A DNA stretch of 64,000 nt from Anaerolineaceae bacterium (lineage in GTDB: Bacteria > Chloroflexota > Anaerolineae > Aggregatilineales > Phototrophicaceae), in the NCBI GenBank assembly GCA_026708325.1, contig JAPOVC010000003.1, positions 87,919 through 151,918 on the forward strand, written 5' to 3'. Shown in pieces: positions 47,739 to 58,005 of the stretch (position 1 is its first letter; each line of letters begins with the position of its first letter). Under the pieces are notes generated by a model that had not been told where the DNA came from, did no database searches, and worked only from the letters and a program-made list of their open reading frames with translations. A program made the position numbers and the translations under genes.

Positions 47739-47948
47739 TCAGGCCGGGTCCGGCGCGTATTCGATTTCTGTCAGCAACTGGACAATCGCGACTTCGCTGG
47801 CCGGCGCCTGCCAGGCGACGGTGACGCTGCGACCCTCGACATCGGCCGCGAGGACCTGCACGCCTTCCAGTTCACCAAGTTCGCTGCGAATGGCGCGCAC
47901 GCAGCCATCGCAACTGATACCGGGGATGTGAAAAGTTTTGCTCTCCAT
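47739..47948 (-). CDS. copZ: Copper chaperone CopZ-like (HMA domain)
   Basis: This 69-residue single heavy-metal-associated domain has the metal motif GISCDGCV (about 10-17) and the ferredoxin-like beta-alpha-beta-beta-alpha-beta layout. It should carry Cu(I) to CopA, whose gene ends 2 bases away on the opposite strand. A good GGGAGG-type ribosome-binding site precedes the ATG. The convergent arrangement means the pair is not one operon. Confidence 0.92.
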   Translation of the reverse strand: MESKTFHIPGISCDGCVRAIRSELGELEGVQVLAADVEGRSVTVAWQAPASEVAIVQLLTEIEYAPDPA

Positions 47949-47997
47949 TGGGGGCCTCCCTGAATCAGTCTCAGTTTACCCGGTTGCGGGCCGGAAT

Positions 47998-49137
47998 TCA
48001 GGCCCCGGCGAGGGCCAGGTCCAGTTCCTCGCGCACTTCCGGGTCGCGTTCCTGCGTCAGACGGGAGCGCAGCGCGGGGCGGGCAGCGGTCTCGTCCAGG
48101 CGCGCCAGCGCCCAGGCGGCGTGGCCCCGCAGCAGGGGACTGGCCGCATCCAGCAGTCGCTTCAGGGCCGGGACAGCGGCGCTGACATTGCCGTTGGCCG
48201 CCGCCAGACAAGCGTTGCGCAGCAGCAGTTCGTGACCCGTGCGCTGCAGGGGCGTCCCGCGCCAGCGACGCAGGAATTCGTCGGCGTCCATGTCCAGCAC
48301 GCTCGTCAGGGAAGGCGCGATCCGGTCGGGGTCGGCTTGCAGCAGGGCCGCTTCGCGGGTGGGCACGCTGAAGCGCTGGAAGGGGCAGACATCCTGACAG
48401 AGGTCGCAGCCGAAGATCCAGTTGCCGGTCAGCGGGCGCAAATCGCGGTCGATCCAGCCCTTGTGTTCGATGGTCAGGTAACTGATGCAGAGGCGCGCAT
48501 CGAGTACGAAGGGCCGCGGGAAGGCGTCGGTCGGGCAGACATCGAGGCAACGGGTGCAAGTGCCGCAGCCGACACCCTGTTGCGGCCGGTCGTGGTCGTC
48601 GATTTCCAGGCTGGTGAGAATTTCGCCGATGAAAAAGTGGCTGCCGCGACGGGGGTGGATGAGCATGGTGTTCTTGCCGAAAAAGCCCAGTCCGGCCTGC
48701 TGCGCGTGGCTGCGCTCCAGGATGGCGCCGGTATCCACGTAGACGCGATCGCTGCTGCGCCGGCCACTCTCGGCATGGAGCCATGCCGCCATTTGCTCAA
48801 GGCGCTCGCTCATCACATCGTGATAATCCAGGCCCCAGGCGTAGGCGGCGATGCGGCCGCGGGTCCTGTCGTTGAGAAGATGTTCCAGGCCCGGCGATTG
48901 GGCGTAGTCCAGCCCGACGACCAGCAGGGTCTGCACGCCGGGCAGAATGACGTTCAGGTCGCGTCGGCGCGCCCGGCGGTCCGGTCGCGCCAGCCAGGCC
49001 ATGCTGCCGTGCATGCCCTGGTCGATCCAGCGCCGGTAGGCTGCGAGGGTCGGCGAGGGACGGGCAGCGGTGATCCCGACCAGGTTGAAGCCCAGTTCCA
49101 GCGCCTTTTCCCGCAGCAGAGCGCCTGAAAGAGTCAT
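47998..49137 (-). CDS. queG: Epoxyqueuosine reductase
   Basis: This 379-residue cobalamin-dependent iron-sulfur enzyme makes the last step of queuosine in tRNA. Two [4Fe-4S] motifs are seen, CGTCTRCLDVCPTDAF (about 189-204) and CDLCQDVCPFQRF (about 240-252). The N-terminal domain has LVVGLDYAQSP and DYHDVM, typical of QueG, and a C-terminal HEAT-like repeat region (about 300-379) is present. It ends the series that starts with gcvH; the gap to the glycosyltransferase is 24 bases. tgt, which inserts the queuosine precursor, lies 6 kb away on the plus strand. Confidence 0.95.
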   Translation of the reverse strand: MTLSGALLREKALELGFNLVGITAARPSPTLAAYRRWIDQGMHGSMAWLARPDRRARRRDLNVILPGVQTLLVVGLDYAQSPGLEHLLNDRTRGRIAAYAWGLDYHDVMSERLEQMAAWLHAESGRRSSDRVYVDTGAILERSHAQQAGLGFFGKNTMLIHPRRGSHFFIGEILTSLEIDDHDRPQQGVGCGTCTRCLDVCPTDAFPRPFVLDARLCISYLTIEHKGWIDRDLRPLTGNWIFGCDLCQDVCPFQRFSVPTREAALLQADPDRIAPSLTSVLDMDADEFLRRWRGTPLQRTGHELLLRNACLAAANGNVSAAVPALKRLLDAASPLLRGHAAWALARLDETAARPALRSRLTQERDPEVREELDLALAGA

Positions 49138-49161
49138 GTCAACTGCCGCGCGCCGGCGGGT

Positions 49162-50415
49162 TCACGACGCCCGGCTGCGTTCCAGAGCGTCCAGCAGGAG
49201 GTCGGCCGCCCGCTTAGGGCCGCCGCCGCCGGCCATTTCCCTGGCCAGGTCGCGCGCGGATTGTTGCACGCGGGCGTCATTGAGCAGGGCGCGCGCGCCG
49301 GTGAAGAGCGCGCCGTTGCGCACGTCGTGCGCGCTGAGGTTGAGGCCGACCTTCGCCTGGGAGACGCGCCGCGCCTGGGCGCGCTGGTCGGCGGCGTGGG
49401 GCACGACCAGTTGGGGCACGCCGTGCACGAGGGCGGCGTGGGTGGTGCCCATGCCACCGTGATGAATGGCCAGGCGCGCCCGGGGCAGGACGTGATGAAA
49501 GTCCACCCAGTTGAGCAGGCGCGCGCGCGCCGGCAGCGCGTCTATCAGTTCCGCCTTGCGCTCCGCGGCGATCGGGTGCCAGCCGATGACGACGATCGGG
49601 ATCAGGTCCAGACGGGCGGCAGCCTGGGCCGCCCAGCTGAAGAAACCGAGATCGCCGGTGAAGGTGGTGCCAAGGGTGATCAGGGCCAGCGGCGTATCGG
49701 CGGGGATGGCACTGAGCCAGGAGGGCGGCTCGTCCGGCGGGATGGGTGGCGCTCCGCCGACGTAGGCGTTTTGCGGCAGGAGGCTGCCGCGCTCCTCCGC
49801 GTACCAGTCTTCGGTGAAGAAGCAAAGGTGCAAAAGAGGGCTCAGGACGGAGGGGGTGGCGCCGCGCGAGAAATTGCGACCCTGAAGGTCGAAGCGCTCC
49901 AGCAACTGCCGCAGGCGGGCGCGACTGTCCGCGCCGAGGGTCTTTTGCACGGCGAGCAGACGCTCCTCGTCGAGCGCGGCCTGGGCCGGCCAGCCGCCGA
50001 CCACCAGCGGCAGGTCAAGCGCTTCGGCGGCCAGGGCGGCGGCGCTGAGGAAGGGGTCGGCGACGATCATGTCCGGCGTGTCGCCGTTTCGCCCGCGCCC
50101 GATCAATTCCTCGCTGGCGGCGGCCACCCGGTCCACACTCAGCCAGGTGTCCAACGCGCGCCGGTAGCGCAGCATGACCGCTTCCTGCGGCGGCAGCCGG
50201 GTGACATCGGGCAGCGGCGGCGGCGGCCAGAGCCAGCCGGTCTCCCTGAGGGGGATGAAGTCCAGGCCGGCCCGGATCAGCGTGCGGGCGACCTGCGGCC
50301 CGCTGAGCCAGGAGACCTTGTGCCCCCTTGCCAGCAGCGCCTGCGCGCTGCGCAAAAGGCCACCCCAGTCGAGGTGGCCTGGCAAGGGCGCGGAGACAAA
50401 CCAGAAGTCCGCCAT
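49162..50415 (-). CDS. MGT-like glycosyltransferase (GT1 family)
   Basis: This 417-residue GT-B protein resembles macrolide and UDP-glucuronosyl transferases. The N-terminal half has the acceptor-domain start FVSAPLPGHLDWGGLLRSAQ. The donor-binding half has HHVLPRARLAIHHGGMGTTHAAL and PQLVVPHAADQRAQARRV (about 320-362), the diagnostic nucleotide-sugar motif. The acceptor is unknown; sterol-like lipids, carotenoids or antibiotics are known for relatives. It begins 13 bases after gcvPB, so it is apparently read from the glycine-riboswitch transcript, which is unexpected. Confidence 0.88.
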   Translation of the reverse strand: MADFWFVSAPLPGHLDWGGLLRSAQALLARGHKVSWLSGPQVARTLIRAGLDFIPLRETGWLWPPPPLPDVTRLPPQEAVMLRYRRALDTWLSVDRVAAASEELIGRGRNGDTPDMIVADPFLSAAALAAEALDLPLVVGGWPAQAALDEERLLAVQKTLGADSRARLRQLLERFDLQGRNFSRGATPSVLSPLLHLCFFTEDWYAEERGSLLPQNAYVGGAPPIPPDEPPSWLSAIPADTPLALITLGTTFTGDLGFFSWAAQAAARLDLIPIVVIGWHPIAAERKAELIDALPARARLLNWVDFHHVLPRARLAIHHGGMGTTHAALVHGVPQLVVPHAADQRAQARRVSQAKVGLNLSAHDVRNGALFTGARALLNDARVQQSARDLAREMAGGGGPKRAADLLLDALERSRAS

Positions 50416-50428
50416 GGAGGCCCTGGCA

Positions 50429-51904
50429 TCAACCCTGGGCGGGCCAGTCCGGAATCGGCACGCAGCAAAGCATCAACTGGCGCGCGGCGCGCACCTCGTC
50501 CAGCCTGGAGATATCGAGGGTGCGGGGCGCGCTGAGCAGCAGGCCGGGGTCTTCGCGCGCTTCCTGCGCGATGTGCCGCATGGCGGCGATGAACTCATCC
50601 AGCGTGGCCTTGTCCTCTGTCTCGGTGGGCTCGATCAGCAGCGCTTCAGGCACGATCAGCGGGAAGTAGTTGGTGGGCGGATGGAAGCCATAGTCCATCA
50701 GACGTTTGGAGATATCCAGCGCATGCACTTCCTCGATGCCCTCAAAGCGGCCTTCGATGACAAATTCATGGGCGCAGATGCGGGGATAGGGGATCCTGAA
50801 GCTGCGCTGCAGCGAGGCGCGCAGGTAGTTGGCATTGAGCACCGCGTGGCGGGATATATCGCGAATCCCCCGGGCGCCATGGAAAAGGATGTAGGCGCAG
50901 GCGCGCACGTGCATGCCGAAATTGCCATGGAAGGCCTTGAGGCGACCGATCGACTGCGGCGGCATGCGCAGACCGTAGCGGGCCGGCATGTCGGCGCCGG
51001 CCTGGGCGACCAGTTCCACATTGGGGCCAGGCAGGAAAGGAGCCAGGCGTTCGTTGACCGCGACCGCGCCGCAGCCCGGACCGCCGCCGCCGTGGGGCGT
51101 GGAGAAGGTCTTGTGCAGGTTGTAGTGCATGACGTCAAAGCCCAGTTCGCCAGGCTTGACGATGCCCATGAGCGCGTTCATGTTGGCGCCGTCCATGTAC
51201 ATAAGACCGCCGCAGCCATGGACTGCGTCCACAATTTCCTGAATGTTGACGTCGAAGAGGCCCAACGTGCTGGGCACGGTGATCATCATGCCGGCGACCG
51301 TCTCGTCGCAGGCGGCGCGCAGGGCCAGCAGATCGACGTTGCCGTTGTGGTCGGAGGGCAATTCGACGCTCTCGTAACCGGCCATGGTGACGGTTGCCGG
51401 GTTGGTGCCGTGCGCGCTGTCCGGTACGAGGATGCGCCGGCGCTGCGAGTCGCCGCGCCGTTCGTGATAGCGACGGATCATCAGAATACCGGCCAGTTCG
51501 CCCTGGGCGCCCGCCGCGGGCATCAGGGTGACGCGCGCGAAGCCGCTGATCGCGGCCAGCCAGCCCTGCAGCCGATGCATCAGCTCCAGCGCCCCCTGGG
51601 AACTTTCCTCGTCACTGCGTGGATGGAGGGCGGCGAATCCAGGCAGGCGCGCCACGTCCTCGTTCAGGCGCGGGTTGTATTTCATGGTGCAGGAGCCGAG
51701 GGGGTAAAAACCCGTGTCGATCGAGAAATTGCGACGGCTGAGCCGGGTGAAATGGCGCACGACCTGCAATTCGCTGACTTCCGGCAGGTCCAGTTCCCGG
51801 CGCAACAATTCCTGCGGCAGGGGCGTCTGCGGAACGTCGCAGACGGGCAGGCGCGCGCCCACGCGGCCGCTGACGCTCTTTTCGTAAATGGTCGCTTCGC
51901 TCAT
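50429..51904 (-). CDS. gcvPB: Glycine dehydrogenase (decarboxylating) subunit 2
   Basis: This 491-residue protein is the PLP-bearing half of the split P-protein of the glycine cleavage system. The Schiff-base Lys is Lys265 in HYNLHKTFSTPHGGGGPG, and GSCTMKYNPRLNE (about 70-82) is the usual N-terminal signature. It decarboxylates glycine and passes the aminomethyl group to lipoylated GcvH. Its ATG overlaps the gcvPA stop (ATGA), which suggests coupled synthesis of the two subunits. Confidence 0.97.
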   Translation of the reverse strand: MSEATIYEKSVSGRVGARLPVCDVPQTPLPQELLRRELDLPEVSELQVVRHFTRLSRRNFSIDTGFYPLGSCTMKYNPRLNEDVARLPGFAALHPRSDEESSQGALELMHRLQGWLAAISGFARVTLMPAAGAQGELAGILMIRRYHERRGDSQRRRILVPDSAHGTNPATVTMAGYESVELPSDHNGNVDLLALRAACDETVAGMMITVPSTLGLFDVNIQEIVDAVHGCGGLMYMDGANMNALMGIVKPGELGFDVMHYNLHKTFSTPHGGGGPGCGAVAVNERLAPFLPGPNVELVAQAGADMPARYGLRMPPQSIGRLKAFHGNFGMHVRACAYILFHGARGIRDISRHAVLNANYLRASLQRSFRIPYPRICAHEFVIEGRFEGIEEVHALDISKRLMDYGFHPPTNYFPLIVPEALLIEPTETEDKATLDEFIAAMRHIAQEAREDPGLLLSAPRTLDISRLDEVRAARQLMLCCVPIPDWPAQG

Positions 51905-53241
51905 GAGCCCTGCAACTCCCGCAGGCTGGTGACGAGGGCGTCAATTTCCTCACGACTGTTCAGTTCGGTGAAGGCCAGCAACATGCAGTCGCGCAGACGC
52001 GGGTCTTCCTCCCCGAGATCGTGCCCGCCTATGATGCCGCGTTCGCGCAGGGCGGCGTTCATTTCCGAAACCGGGCGCGGGCAGCGCAGGGCAAATTCGT
52101 GGAAGAAGGGTGGCCGGGTGATGATCTGGTAGTCCGCCAGCGCGGCGATTTGCGCGGCGGCGTAGTGCGCCTTGTGCCAGCAGAGTTCGGCCACCTGACG
52201 CAGGCCCTGTTTGCCCATCAGCGCCAGATAGACGGCGGCCGCAAGCGCCATCAGGCCCTGGTTGGTGCAGATGTTGCTGCTGGCCTTTTCCCGCCGTATG
52301 TCCTGCTCGCGGGGCCGCAGGGTCATCACCCAGGCGCGGCGGCCGTCTTCGTCTACCGTCTCGCCGACGATGCGGCCGGCGATTTTGCGCACGAGACGGG
52401 TGCGTGTGGCGAAGAAGCCCACGTAGGGTCCGCCGAAGGACAGAGGGATGCCAAGCGGCTGGCCTTCACCGACGACGATGTCGGCGCCCAGTTCGCCAGG
52501 ACTCTTCAACAGGCCCAGGGCGACGGGATTCACAACGAACACAAGCAGGGCGCCAGCCTCGTGCACCCTCTGGGCCAGGCCCTGGAAATCCGCGACGTGG
52601 CCGATGAAATCCGGGTAGGCGACGGCCAACATGGCGGTATTGCTGTCCAGCTGGTCCACCAGTTCATTCAGGGTCGAGGCGCTTTCGTCGCCACGGAAGA
52701 GCAACTCGCGCCCCTGGTGATAGCTGCGGGCGACGTCGCGATACTGCGGGTTGATCCAGGGGCTGAACAGGATCTTGTTGCGCCGGCCACGGCCGACGTC
52801 GACGGCCATGGAGACGGCCTCGGCGAAGCTGGTGGCGCCGTCGTAGTGGCTGGCGTTGGCGGCGTCCATGCCGGTCAGGGCGCAGATCATGCTCTGGTAT
52901 TCGAAGATCGCCTGCAGGGTCCCCTGGCTGAGCTCCGGTTGATAGGGCGTGTAGGCGGTCAGAAACTCGCCGCGCAACAGCATGTGGCCCAGCGCCGAGG
53001 GAATGTAATGGTGCCAGGCGCCGCCACCGCGAAACATGGCGAAGTCCTGGCCGTGGTCATTGGATTCCGAGAGCGACAGCAACTCCGCCTGCACTTCCAG
53101 TTCGCTGAGGGGATCGGGCAGGTCCAGCGTCGGAAAGCGATTGCGCGCGGGCACAGCGCTGAAGAGGTCCTCGACGGCGCTGACGCCGATGGTGGCCAGC
53201 ATTTGCTGGCGTTCGGTCTCGGTGTGCGGGACATAGCTCAT
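51901..53241 (-). CDS. gcvPA: Glycine dehydrogenase (decarboxylating) subunit 1
   Basis: This 446-residue protein is the N-terminal half of the split P-protein. The family start YVPHTETERQQML, the substrate-region FRGGGAWHHYIPS, YTPYQPELSQGTLQAIFEYQ and LRPREQDIRREKASSNICTNQ are all intact. It forms an alpha2beta2 enzyme with GcvPB. The split form is typical of Chloroflexota, Bacillota, Thermotogota and archaea. It lies 6 bases after gcvH. Confidence 0.97.
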   Translation of the reverse strand: MSYVPHTETERQQMLATIGVSAVEDLFSAVPARNRFPTLDLPDPLSELEVQAELLSLSESNDHGQDFAMFRGGGAWHHYIPSALGHMLLRGEFLTAYTPYQPELSQGTLQAIFEYQSMICALTGMDAANASHYDGATSFAEAVSMAVDVGRGRRNKILFSPWINPQYRDVARSYHQGRELLFRGDESASTLNELVDQLDSNTAMLAVAYPDFIGHVADFQGLAQRVHEAGALLVFVVNPVALGLLKSPGELGADIVVGEGQPLGIPLSFGGPYVGFFATRTRLVRKIAGRIVGETVDEDGRRAWVMTLRPREQDIRREKASSNICTNQGLMALAAAVYLALMGKQGLRQVAELCWHKAHYAAAQIAALADYQIITRPPFFHEFALRCPRPVSEMNAALRERGIIGGHDLGEEDPRLRDCMLLAFTELNSREEIDALVTSLRELQGS

Positions 53242-53247
53242 GGCGGT

Positions 53248-53640
53248 TTAGCGGGCGTCGCAATGGGCGTCGTAGGCGGCGGCGTCCATCAGGCCCGTCA
53301 GTTCAGCGGCGTCGCTGAGCCGCACGCGGACCAGCCAGGCATCGCCATAGGGGTCGGCATTGGCCAGTTCGGGCTCTTCCTCGACGGCGTTGTTGACCGC
53401 CGTGACCGTGCCGCTGACCGGCAGGTGCAGGTCCGAGGCCGCCTTGACCGATTCCACCACGCCGAAAGAGTCGCCCTGGGCAAAGCTGTCGCCGACGGCC
53501 GGCAGCTCAAGAAAGACGATGTCGTTCAGCTGGTCCTGCGCGTAGTCCGTGATGCCAACGATGCCTTCCTCGCCCTCCAGCCGGATCCATTCGTCCGTAC
53601 CCTGATATTTCAGGTCCGCCGGCGTCTTCCACTTTCCCAT
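53248..53640 (-). CDS. gcvH: Glycine cleavage system H protein
   Basis: This 130-residue lipoyl carrier shuttles the aminomethyl group between P and T proteins. The lipoylated Lys66 is in VVESVKAASDLHLPVSG. The start at 53640 fits the family N-terminus (KYQGTDEWIRLEG), and AGGAGG (53654-53649) lies 8 bases before it. It is the first gene after the riboswitch. gcvT, for the T protein, is not in this cluster. Confidence 0.97.
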   Translation of the reverse strand: MGKWKTPADLKYQGTDEWIRLEGEEGIVGITDYAQDQLNDIVFLELPAVGDSFAQGDSFGVVESVKAASDLHLPVSGTVTAVNNAVEEEPELANADPYGDAWLVRVRLSDAAELTGLMDAAAYDAHCDAR

Positions 53641-53658
53641 TCCCGCAGCCTCCTGCAC

Positions 53659-53688
53659 AAAAAAGGGGCGCACGTTGCTGTGCGCCCC
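53659..53688 (-). terminator. Intrinsic terminator between glycine riboswitch and gcvH
   Basis: On the minus strand GGGGCGCAC pairs perfectly with GTGCGCCCC around a 6-base loop, followed by six T residues (53664-53659). It lies between the aptamer and the gcvH ribosome-binding site, the place expected for the expression platform. Confidence 0.9.
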
Positions 53689-53699
53689 TGTCAGCCAAA

Positions 53700-53816
53700 A
53701 CACTTCCAGAGTATTGCGGTCAGTCGCTCCCTGAACCTGAGAGTTTCGTGGCCAGCCCAGCCTGCGGACCACTTGCCCCTTCGGTGGCGCACGGCGGCGC
53801 ACTCTCGCGACAGACC
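53700..53816 (-). ncRNA. Glycine riboswitch (single aptamer)
   Basis: The minus-strand sequence upstream of gcvH holds the conserved glycine aptamer parts in order: GCGAGAGT (53808-53801), CACCGAAGGGGCAAG (53786-53772) and ACTCTCAGG (53744-53736). The GCGAGAG and CTCTC segments form the closing stem. Only one full aptamer is seen; tandem aptamers are also common in this class. In known cases glycine binding turns on the cleavage operon, here most simply by preventing the terminator at 53688-53659. Confidence 0.93.
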
Positions 53817-53828
53817 CAAACTGCCAGC

Positions 53829-53857
53829 AGTGTAGCCGATGCACAGCCCCCTTGCAA
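53829..53857 (-). promoter_or_regulatory. Promoter of the riboswitch-gcv operon
   Basis: On the minus strand TTGCAA (53857-53852) and TACACT (53834-53829) are exactly 17 bases apart. Transcription should start near 53822, just before the aptamer. TTGCAA is self-complementary, so on the plus strand it could also act as -35 for the SCO1-like gene, with TAGGCT (53875-53880) 17 bases downstream; that second assignment is weak. Confidence 0.65.
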
Positions 53858-53921
53858 GCGGAGGCCTGCGGGCGTAGGCTGGAATCAGGAAGAGTCACAG
53901 CTACAGGCGGAGACAGGGCAC

Positions 53922-54565
53922 ATGGCGAACAGGGAGGGGGGACGCAGGATTGTGCGACCGGCGACCCTGGTCGCTCTTGTCCTGAGTCTCTCGATCACCC
54001 TGGGTTCGCTGCTTTTCATCGTCTGGCGCCTTGCCAATCCATCTTTCAGCGAAGGACCGGTGGCGCAGGTGGATTCCGCTTCCTTTTTTGACGGCGCGAC
54101 GCATGTGGACCCGCCGCGCCAGTTGTCGGAATTCAAATTGCTCGGCACGGACGGTGAGCCCCTGGGCCTGACCGACCTGAAGGGCCGGGCCACCTTGCTG
54201 GTCTTTGGCTACACGCGCTGCCCGGACTACTGCCCCCTGACCCTGAAGGACTTCACGCGGGTGAAGGCGGCGCTGGGCGACAGCGCGGAAGACGTTAACC
54301 TTGTGATGGTCAGCGTGGACGGTGAGGTGGACCAGCCGCTGCGCCTGCGGGACTGGCTGGCGACTTTCGATCCGGCCATCCTCGGCATGACAGGCGCCCG
54401 CGAGGAAGTGCGGCGCATCGGCGAGGAGTTTGGCCTCTACCTGGCCAACAGCAGCCAGCCGGGACTGCTGGACCACAGCACCTCCAGTTTCCTCATCGAT
54501 CGCGATGGCCGGCTGCGAACGACCTTCACCGTGGGCACGTCGCCCGCCGTGATCGTGGACTATGT

Positions 54566-54584
<19 letters not shown>
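53922..54584 (+). CDS. SCO1/SenC-family copper chaperone
   Basis: This 220-residue membrane-anchored thioredoxin-fold protein has an N-terminal transmembrane segment (about 13-35) and the copper-binding CPDYCP motif (about 99-104). The distal ligand His is in LLDHSTSSF. SCO proteins deliver copper to the CuA centre of cytochrome c oxidase, which suggests aerobic respiration. ATG at 53922 follows GGCGGAGA. No oxidase gene is adjacent. The 3' end overlaps alr on the other strand by 19 bases. Confidence 0.92.
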
Positions 54585-56938
<2,354 letters not shown>

Positions 56939-57017
56939 CGGGGCCGGGAAGCGCTGCAATGCGTTGAGGGCCGGCGTCCCGGGTTTAACACTCACATTGC
57001 CAGACAAACGCGCCCGG

Positions 57018-57884
57018 TCAGGGCGAAGTGTCCCCCAAAGTTACGTTGTCGAAGAGATCGCGTTCGTCGATGCGATGGTGACCGGCCGGCGGCTGGATGC
57101 GGGTATAGCTGACGTGGGACTGCAGCAGCAGGCGCATCCAGCGGGGCGTACGGTTGCGCCGTCCGCCCAGTTGACTGGCGTGGCAACGGCTGGCCGCATC
57201 CCAAACGTCCGACCACTGGCGCACGTTGATGCGCACGTTGGGAGGCTCGATGTTTTCCAGGATCGCCACCATGTCGACGTCCTTGTTGCGGCCCATGGCG
57301 CGCGGGTCCTTGCCGCGCAGGCGCATCATCAGGATGCCGTAGCGCAGCAACAGGGTGGGGGAGGAACTGTAATAGAGCTTTTGCGGTTGCCAGGGAGACT
57401 GGTCCCCGGTCTGAAAGTCGGCGTCGCCGGAGATGTCAAAAGCGTCGGTGGTGGCGCGCTGAATGGCGATATGGTCGGGATGGCCGTAACCGCCGTAGCG
57501 ATTGTGGGTCAGGATGACATGCGGGCGGATGTCGCGGATGACCTCGACGACACGTCGGGTCAGTTCCTCGCGCGGCGCTTGCCACGAACAGTCGGGATGG
57601 TTGTTGGTCTCCGATCCCATCATGCCGCTGTCGCGGTAACCCAGCAGGAAGATCTTGCGGAAGCCCAGCATCTCCCTGGCGCAATCGAGTTCCGCCAGAC
57701 GCACCGCCTTTTTCGAACCGTGCCGTTCCACGAAGGAGTCGTCCATGGTGCCCACGTCGCCATTGGTGGAGACGATGGCGTAGACGTCCGCGCCTTCCGA
57801 CACGTACTTGGCGACCAGCCCTCCGTAGCCGAAGGTCTCGTCATCCGGATGGGCGACAGAAATCAGCAGGCGTCGATCAGACAT
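57018..57884 (-). CDS. PIG-L/LmbE-family deacetylase
   Basis: This 288-residue zinc hydrolase has the AHPDDE motif (about 11-16) and the second metal motif YGHPDHIAIQRA (about 128-139). The family deacetylates N-acetylglucosamine conjugates (GPI precursors, mycothiol and bacillithiol precursors, lincomycin or glycopeptide intermediates). The specific substrate is unknown. A -10-like TATACT on the minus strand (57916-57911) and a GGAGGAG site precede the ATG. It is monocistronic. Confidence 0.9.
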   Translation of the reverse strand: MSDRRLLISVAHPDDETFGYGGLVAKYVSEGADVYAIVSTNGDVGTMDDSFVERHGSKKAVRLAELDCAREMLGFRKIFLLGYRDSGMMGSETNNHPDCSWQAPREELTRRVVEVIRDIRPHVILTHNRYGGYGHPDHIAIQRATTDAFDISGDADFQTGDQSPWQPQKLYYSSSPTLLLRYGILMMRLRGKDPRAMGRNKDVDMVAILENIEPPNVRINVRQWSDVWDAASRCHASQLGGRRNRTPRWMRLLLQSHVSYTRIQPPAGHHRIDERDLFDNVTLGDTSP

Positions 57885-57910
57885 GGTTCTCCTCCTTGCG
57901 CAGGCGGAGG

Positions 57911-57916
57911 AGTATA
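57911..57916 (-). promoter_or_regulatory. -10 element of the LmbE-type deacetylase gene
   Basis: TATACT on the minus strand, 26 bases before the ATG, in the divergent gap with the DUF3048 gene. No clear -35. Confidence 0.4.
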
Positions 57917-57953
57917 GCCCGACCCGCGCAATTTTCCCTGTGCAATGGGGGTT

Positions 57954-57971
57954 GGCAGCCTATATACTGCC
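57954..57971 (+). promoter_or_regulatory. -10 of the DUF3048 gene inside an inverted repeat
   Basis: TATACT (57963-57968) lies 37 bases before the ATG. It is bracketed by GGCAG (57954-57958) and CTGCC (57967-57971), a 5-base inverted repeat that could be a small operator. Short arms make this tentative. Confidence 0.35.
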
Positions 57972-58005
57972 GCCGGACTTCGTCCCTCGGTGGAGGTCTC
58001 CCTTT

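Noticed and set aside
50174..53835. Two long plus-strand open frames (652 and 604 codons) and a 532-codon minus frame at 62337-63935
   Set aside because: They mirror gcvPA/gcvPB and uvrA and show no domains or ribosome-binding sites.
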